Position numbers and translations under genes: made by a program. From positions 930,001-994,000 of the forward strand of contig NZ_VWNA01000001.1 in assembly GCF_009600605.1 (NCBI RefSeq): a stretch of 64,000 bases of DNA. The letters are read 5' to 3'. Below the pieces are notes generated by a model. That model did not search any database and was not told the DNA's origin. It saw only the letters and a list, made by a program, of their open reading frames with translations. This document shows positions 48,052 to 57,900 of this stretch, piece by piece (the first letter of the stretch is position 1; each line of letters opens with the position of its first letter). The DNA is from Segnochrobactrum spirostomi. GTDB taxonomy: Bacteria > Pseudomonadota > Alphaproteobacteria > Rhizobiales > Segnochrobactraceae.

Positions 48052-49260
48052 TCAGTTCGGCGCGGACGGGGACGCCGCGAGCGCGGCGGCCTCCTCCGCG
48101 GTGCACCGCGGTCGAGCGCGCAAGGGCCGCCGCACCAGAACGAGGGCAAACGCGACACACACCGCGGCGATCCAGCCGATCGTGCCGACACTGCCGTAGG
48201 CGATCGCCAGCGAGCCGAGGCTCGCCCCGATCGAGACCCCGAGATAGGTCGCCGAGGCGTTGAGCGACAGCGAGATCGGCGCGAGCTTCGGATCGAGCCA
48301 GACGAGGCGCGCCTGCTGGATCGATGGAAAGGCCCAGCCGTCGATGCCCCACACCGCGATGGCGACGACGGCGACGATCGCGCCGAACGGCCGCGCCAGA
48401 TCCTCTGCGAGGGCGAGCGCGACGAAGGTCGCCATCAGCACCGAGAGCACGATCGTCATCAGCCGCTTCGGGTGGAAGCGGTCCGCCGCCCAACCGCCGC
48501 CCAGATTGCCGATCGTGCCGCCGAGGCCGAACAGGAACAGGAACGGGGCGACCCAGGCACCGTGCACGCCGACCACGGCGCCGAGATAGGGCGCGAGGTA
48601 GGTGTAGACGCAGAAGGCGCCCGCGAGCCCGATCACCGTGACGAGCAGCACGGAGAGGATCTCCGGCCGCCGCATCACCGCGAGGCGCTCGCCGAAGCCG
48701 ATCGCCTTCATCCCCGCCATCGGCTTCAGAAAGATCGCGATCCCGAGCGCCGCGAGCGAGGCGAGACCGGCGACGCCGTAGAACGTGGCCCGCCAGCCGA
48801 ACTGGCCGCCGACCACCGCCCCGAGGGGCACGCCGATCAGGATCGCGCCGGTCAGCCCGACATAGACGTAGGAGATCGCCCGGCCGCGCCGCTCCGGGCC
48901 GCCGACGGCGGCCGCATAGGCGCCGGCGGTCGGCATGAAGAGGCCGGCGGCGAGGCCGAGCAGCACGCGGGCGGCCATCAGGGTCGTGTAATCGGGCGCG
49001 ATCGCCGCGAGCGCGTTGCCGATCGCGAAGGCGGTCATCGCGGCGAGCAGCACGCGCTTGCGCTCCACCCCGCCGGAGACGACCGCGATGACCGGCGAGC
49101 CGAGGGCATAAGCGAGGGAGAAGGCGGTGACGAGATGGCCGGTCATCGGCACCGTGGTGCCGAGATCCGTCGCCATGGCCGGCAGGAGGCCCGCCACCAT
49201 GAAGCTTTCGGTGCCGAGCGCGAAGGCGCCGAGCGTGAGCCAGACGATGGTACGGAACAT
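48052..49260 (-). CDS. MFS transporter (DHA1-type exporter)
   Basis: A 402-residue transporter with twelve helices and DHA1 motifs such as GTESFMVAGLLPAMA in helix 1 and GGVERKRVLL after helix 2. The long C-terminal tail is cytosolic. ATG at 49260 has GAGGTGG ahead; the GTG two codons upstream is an alternative. It is divergent from the ArsR regulator, and operator-like palindromes sit on both sides of the 104-bp gap, so repression by that regulator is likely. Drug or sugar efflux is possible; substrate unknown. Confidence 0.9.
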   Translation of the reverse strand: MFRTIVWLTLGAFALGTESFMVAGLLPAMATDLGTTVPMTGHLVTAFSLAYALGSPVIAVVSGGVERKRVLLAAMTAFAIGNALAAIAPDYTTLMAARVLLGLAAGLFMPTAGAYAAAVGGPERRGRAISYVYVGLTGAILIGVPLGAVVGGQFGWRATFYGVAGLASLAALGIAIFLKPMAGMKAIGFGERLAVMRRPEILSVLLVTVIGLAGAFCVYTYLAPYLGAVVGVHGAWVAPFLFLFGLGGTIGNLGGGWAADRFHPKRLMTIVLSVLMATFVALALAEDLARPFGAIVAVVAIAVWGIDGWAFPSIQQARLVWLDPKLAPISLSLNASATYLGVSIGASLGSLAIAYGSVGTIGWIAAVCVAFALVLVRRPLRARPRCTAEEAAALAASPSAPN

Positions 49261-49272
49261 GGCCACCTCGAT

Positions 49273-49292
49273 AGTTCAATAAATCTTGGACA
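49273..49292. promoter_or_regulatory. Imperfect operator half-site, MFS side
   Basis: AGTTCAATAAATCTTGGACA resembles the strong palindrome at 49323-49348 (AGTTCGATAAATATTGAACT) at most positions, and lies 13 bp before the MFS start codon. Confidence 0.5.
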
Positions 49293-49322
49293 TCAAATGC
49301 GCCGCCTGCCGGGCCGGTGTCA

Positions 49323-49348
49323 AGGAGTTCGATAAATATTGAACTCCT
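49323..49348. promoter_or_regulatory. 26-bp palindromic operator, ArsR regulator side
   Basis: Perfect 8-bp arms AGGAGTTC and GAACTCCT; the 10-bp centre GATAAATATT is partly symmetric too. It lies 17 bp ahead of the regulator's start codon and so probably covers its promoter. Confidence 0.7.
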
Positions 49349-49364
49349 GCCGTCGGAGGCGTAC

Positions 49365-49751
49365 ATGCAGGCCATGGTGAAACCCATCGCCCATCCGGAC
49401 GCCGATCAGATCGAGCTGTCCGCCGTGCTCGATGCCCTGAGCGATCCGATCCGCCGGGAGATCGTGCTGCGTCTGTCCGAGGCGGGCGAACTGCGCTGCG
49501 GCGCGTTCGGCGACACCTCGTCGAAGACCAACCTCACCTATCATCTGGCGCGGCTGCGCGAGGCGGGGATCCTGCGGATCCGCTGCGAGGGCGCCTGCCG
49601 CTGGAGTTCCCTGCGCACGGACGAGCTCGACGGCCGCTTCCCCGGCCTCCTGCGCGCCGTCCTCGACGCCGCGCGGCTCGAAGGCGGCGCCCGGCTCGGC
49701 GAGGCGCTGGTGGCTCGGGACGTGTCGGACGAGGCGAACCCGCCGAGATGA
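49365..49751 (+). CDS. ArsR-type winged-helix regulator
   Basis: A 128-residue regulator with the ArsR winged helix: ALSDPIRREIVLRLSEAGEL, then TNLTYHLARLREAGILRIRCEG as recognition helix and wing. It has the helix-level GALFxxCxxD metal site neither in helix alpha-3 nor elsewhere obvious, although a few Cys occur (CEGACRWSSL), so the ligand may be organic. GGAGG precedes ATG 49365. Likely represses itself and the divergent MFS gene. Confidence 0.9.
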   Translation: MQAMVKPIAHPDADQIELSAVLDALSDPIRREIVLRLSEAGELRCGAFGDTSSKTNLTYHLARLREAGILRIRCEGACRWSSLRTDELDGRFPGLLRAVLDAARLEGGARLGEALVARDVSDEANPPR

Positions 49752-49919
49752 GGTCTTGCCCTGGAGCCGGTGCGCTCCGAGGCCCGGAAGCTGACATATT
49801 CCGAGGCGCCTCGTCGGGAGGTGTCCCGAGACCTCTCCGCTTCCCCTTCGCCCCGCTCGCGGGGAGAAGGGACGGCGGCGGCGTGTTCCCGAACTGCAAA
49901 AGCTCCCCTAACCCAAGCC

Positions 49920-50969
49920 CTACGGCTTTGCCGGCGTGGTCGCGGGCGGGGCGCCCGTCTCGCTCGCCGGCGCGGAGCGGCGGACGCGGATTTCGATGCG
50001 GCGGCGATTTTCCATGTCGAGCACGCTGTCCCCGGCCGTGAGGCGGCCGTCCGGCTCGATCAATTGCGCCGCGGAGAACGGCAGGACATTGATCCCGGCG
50101 AGCCGCGGGTCGGCCGCGAGCACCTGGACGACGGCGACGGCGCGGGCGAGCCCGAGGCCGGCATTGTCGGCGGGGGCGAGGCGGCCGATCGCCTCCTGCC
50201 CCTTCACCACCTTCACGATGTCCTGGTCGAGGTTCGAGGCGCCGCGGGCGACCGGCAATTCGTCGGTGTGGCCGATCACCTCGACCACGTCGACATTGTA
50301 TTGCTTGATCATATCGACCAGACGCGGGACGACGAAGTCCTTGAGCTGCTTCTCGAAAGCCGGCGTGAGCTCGGCGCTGCCGCTGCGGAAATAATAGCCG
50401 TCCGCCTCGCTCAGGCTGATGATCGGCGGCCAATCGTGTTCGCCACGCCCGGGGGCAGCGGCGCTGGCGGCGGCACTCGCGGCGCGCTCGGCGTCGCGGC
50501 CGGCATCGATCACATGGCCGACCGTCTCCGCATCCTTCGGCGCGATCTGGCGGGCCGCCAGGGCGTCGAGAACCGGCTTCCAGGCCTGATATTTCTCCGC
50601 CTCGGCCCGCGCCTCGTCGACGGTGAGCCCGCTCTTGTGCAGCTCCTCGACAGCGGCGTAGCGCTCGACGAGCTTCTGCCAGAACGCGCCGATCGGTGGC
50701 GGATTGGCACCGCCGGCGCGGTGGCGCAGTTCCTCGGCGAGGAGCGGCTGGGTCTTGATCTCGGCGAGCACGGCCTCGTTGCCGGCGGCGATCCGGCGGG
50801 CGGTGACGAGTTCCGCTTCGACTTGGCGCAGCTTCTCCCGCTCGTGGGCGAACAGGCCCGCGACGCCCATCAAGAGGCAGAACACCAGAAGGAGCATGAT
50901 CTCGGCCATGGTGAGGCCGAGCACCATGCCCTCGCGGAACGAGCGGCCCTGGCGGGACACCGTCTCCAT
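49920..50969 (-). CDS. MotB-like OmpA-domain protein of the four-gene motor operon
   Basis: A 349-residue protein: a short cytoplasmic N-terminus, one transmembrane helix at about residues 17-40 whose start MAEIMLLLVFCLLM aligns with MotB/TolR/ZorB proton-channel helices, with Glu23 at the place of their key Asp; then a periplasmic helix-rich linker (45-170) and a C-terminal OmpA domain (185-330) with IGHTDELPV and NRRRIEIRV for peptidoglycan binding. An Ala/Pro tail follows. Start at 50969 would overlap the MotA-like gene's expected stop in TGATG. It is the fourth gene of the operon. Confidence 0.85.
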   Translation of the reverse strand: METVSRQGRSFREGMVLGLTMAEIMLLLVFCLLMGVAGLFAHEREKLRQVEAELVTARRIAAGNEAVLAEIKTQPLLAEELRHRAGGANPPPIGAFWQKLVERYAAVEELHKSGLTVDEARAEAEKYQAWKPVLDALAARQIAPKDAETVGHVIDAGRDAERAASAAASAAAPGRGEHDWPPIISLSEADGYYFRSGSAELTPAFEKQLKDFVVPRLVDMIKQYNVDVVEVIGHTDELPVARGASNLDQDIVKVVKGQEAIGRLAPADNAGLGLARAVAVVQVLAADPRLAGINVLPFSAAQLIEPDGRLTAGDSVLDMENRRRIEIRVRRSAPASETGAPPATTPAKP

Positions 50970-52230
50970 CAGCCGACCTGCTCGGCCGGGCCGGCTGCAC
51001 CCGGCCGGGCCGGGGGGACCCGGCATCGGCCGCGGCCTCGCCTTCGTGGGCACCCTCGGCCGGCAGCGTCTCAGGCTTCGTCTCTGGCTCCATCTCGGGC
51101 GCGGGCTCGGCGAAGAGCGGCAATTGCGGCTCGTCGGCACCGCGGGCCCCGTCCGCGGCGACGATCTCGGCGGCGGGCGCGCTGGCTCCGACGAGCGAGG
51201 CGAGATCGCGCGCGGCATAAGGCGACGACGCCGTCCGCGTGGAAGCCCCCTCGCCCGTCCCTGACGACGGCATCCGGCCCGCCCGCAGCTCGGCGGCGAT
51301 GATGCCGAGAGAGGTCACCGCCTCGCCGAGGCGCGCCGTCTCGGTGTTGCTACGCCGCGCCATCGCCTCGAGCGTCTCGATCAGGCGTTCGATCATCGGA
51401 TCGAAGCGCATGCCGATGACGTTGTCGGACTGGTTGAGGGACGTCGCACGCTTTGTCAGCGCATCGAAGCTGCGGGTGATGTCCTGGGTCGCGCGGGCGA
51501 GGTCGGCGCTCGCCTCGGAGACCCGCCCGGTGCCGACATTGAGCACCTCTGCGACCGCGGCGAGGAGCTCCTGAAGCATGGTCGCCGTACGCTCCGCCGC
51601 GGCGTCCAACGGCTCGGACGACTTCCGGCTCGTCACTTCGAGCGCCGCGATGAGGGCGTTGCCGGCCTCCTCGGTGCGCTTGGCGATCTCGAGGAAGCTG
51701 TCGCGCACCGCCTGTTCCTGGCTGCGGCGGAAATGGGCCATCTCGACCACGGTCGAATCGAGCTCGCGGCGGACCCGGCGCGCCGCATCGGCGAGTTCGA
51801 GGCGCGCCGTGCGCTCGATGTCGACGGGATCGCGCCGCATCTGCCCGAACAGCACGCGCAGCGCGACGCCGGTGATGGTCGAGCCGATCGCGACGCCGAA
51901 ATTGCGGACGATGGTGTCGGCGGAGCCTTCGGCGGTGAACTGGTAGAGCGACACCCCGAGGCTCGTCAGGGTGTAGAGGAAGCCGAGATAATAGAGGTTG
52001 TCGCCCGATTGGTCGGGTCTGAGCGACAGCCGCGGCACGAAGGCGAGCAGCCCCGCATAGAGGATCATCAGCACGATCGGCACGCCGGTCACGACCGGCG
52101 CCGGCGCAGCGAGCGTCTTCGCCGCGATGATGAAGGCGACGCCGGCGACGAGGAACAGGAGGAAGGCGGCGATGTCGCCGCCCCCGCCCCGGCCGAACCC
52201 GTCGGCCGCGTTGTGCTCGCGGTCCGCCAT
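50969..52230 (-). CDS. MotA/TolQ-like membrane protein with long helical tail, frameshifted near 3' end
   Basis: Four transmembrane helices (about 20-37, 48-66, 79-97, 106-127); the last two, LGFLYTLTSLGVSLYQF and VAIGSTITGVALRVLF, recall the channel helices of MotA/TolQ/ExbB/ZorA. A long cytosolic coiled-coil tail (about 135-320) and an acidic Pro-rich C-terminus follow. The start overlaps the previous gene by 1 nt (TGATG). As read, the frame passes the expected end and runs to 49534. One extra C in the run of six at 51012-51017 would end the protein at TGA 50969-50971, overlapping the next gene exactly as at the other junctions. I annotate the intact form. Confidence 0.75.
51012..51017. other. 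Run of six G (C on coding strand) at presumed frameshift
   Basis: On the coding (minus) strand GGTCCCCCCGG. Adding one base restores a 420-residue MotA-like protein that ends at the start of the MotB-like gene. Confidence 0.6.
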
Positions 52231-53051
52231 CAGCCTTCTCCCTGCAGACGTTCCGCCGCGTCGAGGCGGCCGCCGTTGTCATCGATCCAATCGGTCCAGA
52301 ACTTGATATGGGCCGCGTCGTCGAACTTCTTGCCCGACTTGCGCTGGACATAGAGGATCGTCACCTCCGCCCCGTCGAGGTCGGTGTGGAGCTTGCGGTA
52401 GACGGGCGACGCGCGGAAGCGCTCGTAGGTGAGGTCGCCCTTGTATTGGCTGTAGCCGGGCGCGTTCTCCAGCATGTCGGAGACGACGACGAGATGCTTC
52501 GGGATCGCCTCGTTGGCCGCACCGGCGAAGCGCTGGACGGCGATCTCCTGGATCGTCGCGATGATCGGCGAGGTCTCCGATTGATCCAGGGCGAGGCCGC
52601 CCGAGAGCGCCTTCTCGAGCGGCGCCGAGAAATCCGCCTCCCAGCGGTGCTTCAGGAGCTCCGGATTGGCGGTGAACTCGCTCGCACCCTTGCCGTCTCC
52701 CGGATTGCAGCGGGAGAACACGACCTTGCCGCCCGCCGAGCCGGGATCGAGCAGGCGCAGTTCGAGCAGATCGTAGGGCGGCAGCGCCTTCGCCATGTCC
52801 TCGATCTTGGTCGTGATCTCGGCGCGGGTGACGTCGGGCAAGGCGTCCGAGGCGTCGACGAGCACGACGGTCACGCCGCGCGGTCCTGTGAGCGGGCACA
52901 ACGTGGCGCGGTCGAGGGCCGGCGGCTTCGGGGTGAGGAAATAGAACGCGCCGAGCCCGCCGAGAGCGGCGAGCGCGACCACGATGAGGACGATGCCGAC
53001 GACGTGGCTGCCGCCGGACGACCGCCTACGACGCCGCGAGCGCCGGGCCAT
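52230..53051 (-). CDS. Membrane-anchored VWA-like protein of the four-gene motor operon
   Basis: A 273-residue protein: an Arg/Ser-rich cytoplasmic N-terminus, one transmembrane helix (about 17-38), and a periplasmic von Willebrand A-like domain (about 58-250) with VTVVLVDASDALPD at the first strand, where a MIDAS DxSxS is expected but only partly kept (DASDA at 66-70), and HLVVVSDMLENA further on. Two Cys (LCPLTG, SRCNPG) may form a disulfide. GGAGGGG before ATG 53051 fixes the start; it overlaps the upstream gene by 26 bp and the next by 1 nt. A ligand- or scaffold-binding part of an envelope complex is inferred. Confidence 0.8.
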   Translation of the reverse strand: MARRSRRRRRSSGGSHVVGIVLIVVALAALGGLGAFYFLTPKPPALDRATLCPLTGPRGVTVVLVDASDALPDVTRAEITTKIEDMAKALPPYDLLELRLLDPGSAGGKVVFSRCNPGDGKGASEFTANPELLKHRWEADFSAPLEKALSGGLALDQSETSPIIATIQEIAVQRFAGAANEAIPKHLVVVSDMLENAPGYSQYKGDLTYERFRASPVYRKLHTDLDGAEVTILYVQRKSGKKFDDAAHIKFWTDWIDDNGGRLDAAERLQGEG

Positions 53052-54492
53052 GCCGCCCCTCCGCCTTTGCGCCGTCACCTTCGATCATGTCGTCGATCTG
53101 CCGATAGGTGGCGACCGCCGCCTCGAACTCGCCGTGGATCGCCTCGACGTGACGGACGAGCAGGGCCTGGGATTCGGCGATCTGGGTCCGCAATTCCTCG
53201 CGCATCGTATCCTGGGGCACGTCGATCTCGATGCGCTCCAGCGAGACGGCGTGGGAGAAATGGGTCGGCGCCGGCGCCTGCCGGGCGCGCACATTCGCCT
53301 CGCGATAGGTCGAGAGCAACGCGTTCGCCGCCCGCTCGATCTGCCGCTCGTGGGCGGCGAACAGCTTCACCACCCGGACCCGGTTGGCGACGATCGCCTC
53401 ATATTCGGCCCGGCGCACCGAGAGGTCGCGGTCCGCCTCCTCAAGCGCCTCGGTCGCGTCGTCGCGGATTTCGCGCAGGCGGCCGATCAGGTCGGCCTTA
53501 GCGTCGATATAGACGTCGTGGGCGGCGGCGAGCCGCTTCTCGATGCCGCCATAGCCCGGATAGGGATCGTAGATGAAGAAGGCGTCGCCGAATGCGATCG
53601 CCGAAAAGAGCAGGCCGATCGCGAAGAACATCCACGATTTCATCTCGGCGAGGCCGAGCGGATCGGCGAGGATACGCCGCACCACCTCGACCCCGGCATC
53701 GCTCGCGAAGGTGCCGGAGATCTCGCGATAATGGGAGAGCGCGAGATTGAGGCCGATCGCGAAGGCGACATAGAACACGAGGCTCGCGAGCCCGATCAGC
53801 TTCATGAACCAGTTGCGGTGGAGCAGGCAGCGCACGCCGGCGGCGGCGATCGCAAAGCTGACGCCGACATTGAGCATGGCGAAGGTGAGCGCCTCCACGG
53901 CGCCGCCGACGAGCCCGAGCTCGCTGCCCTTCGACAGGAAGACGCCGTTCACCACCACCTCGAACACGAAGAGGACGAGGAGGATGCCGACCTTGAGGGT
54001 GAGCCCGCCGCCGGTGGCGGGCCGCGCCGTGCGGCGGATCTTGTGGCGGGTGCGGAAATCGGCCCGCTCGTCCTCGAGATCCTTGAGCTGACGCCGCAGC
54101 CGGTGCAGTTCGTCGCGACCCTGCGCCGCCTCGGCGCGGAACTCGCTCACCGCCTCCGGCGCGGCCTGGCGGATCAGCGCGAAGCGGCCCTCGAAATCGA
54201 GCACGGCGAGACGCTCTGTATAGGCGCGCATCTCCTCGGCGAGCACGCCGTGGGCCGCCTTGTGCTCCGACTGCACCTTCTCGACGATGCGGTTCTCGAC
54301 CTCGTCGAACTGGGTCTGGAGCATCGCCGGCTCGTCACGTGCGCCGCGTTCGGCGCCGCGTTCGGAGAGCCTCAGCTCCACGGCGATGCGCTCGACCTCG
54401 AGATCGGGAAACACCTGGAGCGAGGGTCGATAATCGTGAGGGGCTTTGCGCAGGCCGGCGAGCAGCCGCGGCAGAACGGACGTGTTGGCCAT
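53026..54492 (-). CDS. Coiled-coil multi-pass membrane protein, first gene of the motor operon
   Basis: A 488-residue protein with an N-terminal cytosolic helical region (about 20-145), four transmembrane helices (about 160-275), and a C-terminal coiled coil (about 320-470). No known domain. AAGGAGACGC precedes ATG 54492. It overlaps the VWA-like gene by 26 bp, so translation is coupled. The symmetric coiled-coil/TM/coiled-coil plan suggests a scaffold. Upstream is a 434-bp divergent region shared with the GH64-like gene. Confidence 0.8.
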   Translation of the reverse strand: MANTSVLPRLLAGLRKAPHDYRPSLQVFPDLEVERIAVELRLSERGAERGARDEPAMLQTQFDEVENRIVEKVQSEHKAAHGVLAEEMRAYTERLAVLDFEGRFALIRQAAPEAVSEFRAEAAQGRDELHRLRRQLKDLEDERADFRTRHKIRRTARPATGGGLTLKVGILLVLFVFEVVVNGVFLSKGSELGLVGGAVEALTFAMLNVGVSFAIAAAGVRCLLHRNWFMKLIGLASLVFYVAFAIGLNLALSHYREISGTFASDAGVEVVRRILADPLGLAEMKSWMFFAIGLLFSAIAFGDAFFIYDPYPGYGGIEKRLAAAHDVYIDAKADLIGRLREIRDDATEALEEADRDLSVRRAEYEAIVANRVRVVKLFAAHERQIERAANALLSTYREANVRARQAPAPTHFSHAVSLERIEIDVPQDTMREELRTQIAESQALLVRHVEAIHGEFEAAVATYRQIDDMIEGDGAKAEGRHGPALAAS

Positions 54493-54926
54493 GCGTCTCC
54501 TTGACACCGCGGCGATCATGATCCGCGCCGGCCGCACGGACTTGTGCCGACGATAGAGCATCCTTGTGTCAGCGGAATAAGGCGACCGAGCGTCGGGCCG
54601 ACGCCGTGCCATCCTCGCGAAAGCCTCGGACGGTTGAGTGGGCATCGTGCGAGATGAGCTGAGCCCCGCAGAAGACTCGCAGAGCGGGCATTCCATGAGA
54701 AGCCACCGCCCCGCGCGCTGGAAATAATAATCCCGGGATTCTTGCGCAGATTCACCGAATCAGATCGACTCACGCTTAGTTCTCGACCGTAGCGCGGACC
54801 TTCGTTCCGTCACGGATTCGGCGTGCCATGCGGGGGAGTACGGCACAGTCGGCGTCTATCAGTCTATTCGAGCATTGATGAAGCTGCACGACCCCCGCCT
54901 CACGGCGGAGCATCGAGGGGGCGCAC
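54493..54926. other. Divergent intergenic region
   Basis: 434 bp between the motor operon and the large GH64-like gene. No gene is seen. No convincing promoter or palindrome found. Confidence 0.5.
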
Positions 54927-57900
54927 GTGACGAATCTGAATATCACCCTGAGTTCCGACCTTCGGAACCAGTTGACGACGGCGAGCGCCGCCGCAGGCCA
55001 CGTCAATTTCCAGGTCGTCATCTTCGACAACAGCGGCACGACGCCGATCTACCAGCAGACCTACACCGACAGCGCCATCCCATCGAGCACGATCAACATC
55101 GCGCTGCCTGCTGACGTCGATAGTGGCAAAGCCTATTTCATCATCCAAAGCCAGGGCACCACAACCCCGGCTCTGAGTATCACGCAGCAGAGCGACATCA
55201 ACTGGACCGACGCGCAGGATAAGAACTATCGCTACGACAGCATCGAGTTCAACCTCAGCGGCAGTCCGAACGACAAGGCCAACCTGACCTCGGTCGCCGG
55301 ATTCGGCACCGGGATGATTCTCCAGGTTCCGAACGGCTCGACGACGGAATCCGCGAGCTTCCAATATTCCGCCTCGACGCTGCAAAACTCCTACCTGCAC
55401 ACGATCGGCGCGAACAATCAGGACACGTTGTCGTCCTTCTCGGACGGGCCGCTGAAGAACTCCGTGCGGGAGGCGATCTCCCCGACGACGTCGGTCGGCC
55501 AGGCCTCCGGCCAGCCCGGCTCCGGCATCTACAGCAACACCCAATGGGCGAGCTATATCGACAGCCTCAAGAACGCGGCCGCCGCGGACAAAGTCCATAT
55601 CGCCGGGTATTTCAACGGCGCGAAAGATGCGAACGCCGTCTATCACAATGGCTCGTTCTACTCCTACCATCTCGAGTGGGATGCCGCGCAGAACGTGTTC
55701 TGGCTGAGCCCAACCGAGCAGAGCCAGGTCCAGGGCTACATCAAGATCGACCCGACCGAGCTGCAAAACAGCATCTATTCGACGCTCGGCGACGTCGAGA
55801 TCTACAAGAGCAAATCGGATACGACACCCTATCAGATCCTCGACAACGGCGGGTCCGCCATGAATGTCGGGGACAACAACCAGTGGGGCACCGCCCTTCG
55901 CGACTTCCTGACCGGCTTCACCGCCGGCTTCTATGGCGTCACCGGGCAATCGGCGAACGCGGAGGTCACGACGCCGATCGACCTCAACAACAATTGGAAC
56001 TGGGACCCGACCTACGGCTTCGGCCAGCATCTCACCAACGGTCAACAGCCGATCTTCACGGACCCGTATTCCGCCGTCTTCGCTGCCCATTCCAATTCTT
56101 ACGGCTCCGCCTACTCCGATGCGCTGGCCAGCCAATATGCCAAGGGCGGTCCGCTATTGTCGCTTTACGACAGCGGCACCCACGCCAACGTGTCCGACAT
56201 AAATCTGACGCTGCTCGGTGACGGCGAAACACCGGACAGCAATACGGCCAATTCTTACGTCGCGCCGACGATGTACAATTATATCGCCCCGACCGGCGGC
56301 CATTATCAGACGATGCCGGCGACCGAAGGCGATCCGGGCACATTCCGCTCGCTCACGCTCACGCTCCAGAACGCGAGCATGCGGCTGAACGACGATGTGC
56401 CCGTCACGCTGCAAATCTATGGTGGCGAAGACTCGTCCGGGCATCCGATCTGGCATTCGGCCTCCATGACCGGGTCCGACACGCCGTGGGCGACGTGGAA
56501 CTTCAACCTCGACGCCAACAACAACTATATTTTGAACGCCGACGGCACCTACAGCGTCACCGCGCTGCCCGGAACGTCGGTGCCCGGCAGCATGACGTTC
56601 GCCCATCTGCCGACGGCGGCAAGCGGCGTCTCGTGGTACCGCGTCGTGGTCGGCGACGGCGACGCCCAGAAGATCTACAATCTCTACACGACTACGAGCG
56701 GCTATCAGTTCGTCGCCGCCGATGGCTCCCAGGCGATCGATGGTCTCGCCGCAATCACGATGCCCGGCCACTCGGGCACGGTCGAGACCTTCACCGTCAA
56801 CATGTTCAACGGCACGTCGACGTCGCTCGATCCGTCCCTGCTGCACCAATATACCGACTCCAACTACACGACGGCGAGCGTTCCGAACGCCGCCGTCGCC
56901 GGCACGCTGTCGGGAACGACGGACCACGTCACCTTCACGGCCTTCTCCGGCCAGACGAACCAGGTGAGCAATTCGATCACGCTGCACCAGGGCGAGTCGG
57001 CCCTCGGCTGGACCGGCACCAACAACGACAGCAGCACCGCGTCGTGGATCTCCGGCATCACCAACAAGGTGAACGGCCTCAACGTCGCGCTGCTCTCGAT
57101 CGTCGACACCACCCACCATCTGTCCATCGCCCCGGTCGCCGCTCAGGCGGATCTCGACGGCCAGTGGCAGACGCAGGTGATGCAGCAGCTCGGCAACGGC
57201 ACCTACACCGTCAACATGACGGAATATTCCTTCAAGGACAGCGCGCTCACGACCGCGCTGACCTCGCCGAGTTCGACGCTGACGCTGAATGTAGACTTGG
57301 CGCACCTCGGCCTCGAGGGCAACGCGACGGGCCTCAACCTCATCTCGGACGCCTCCGGCACCACGGGCAACTGGATCGATCTCGACACGACCGCCTCCAA
57401 CCTGCCGCCCGAGGCGACGCTGATCCTCTACCGGACCAACAATGCAGGCCAGATGATCGACGCCAACGGCCAGATCGTCACCGATGTGAAGGACGCGGCC
57501 CTCGCTTATGTCGGGGCGGTGCAGACGGACCACGGCACGGCGACGCTGTTCGACGGCCACCAGCAGGTCTATCTCGGCACGGGGCAGAACCTGCACTTCG
57601 CCCTCCAGACCGGCCAGAACACCATCAACACCAACGTGCCGGTGACCACATCGGCCCAGGGCGACGGGTCGGTCGCCATCAATGTCGGCGGCATCCAACT
57701 CAAGGCGGCCGTCAACAACACGCTCGACGACGCCGCCAACATGGCGACCGTCCAGCGCATGTACGACTTCCCCATGGTCTACGCCCACCACGGCGAACAA
57801 TTGGACATCAACGTCGCGGGCAGCACCGACGACGTCAATTCGCTGCACTTCGTCCGCCTCGATGCGAACTTCAATAAGGACCAGATCACGGTCGGCGGGG

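Noticed and set aside
49920-54492. Calling the motor operon a Zorya system
   Set aside because: Only ZorA/ZorB-like parts are present. No ZorC, ZorD helicase or type III Zorya partners are seen, and two other genes belong to the operon.
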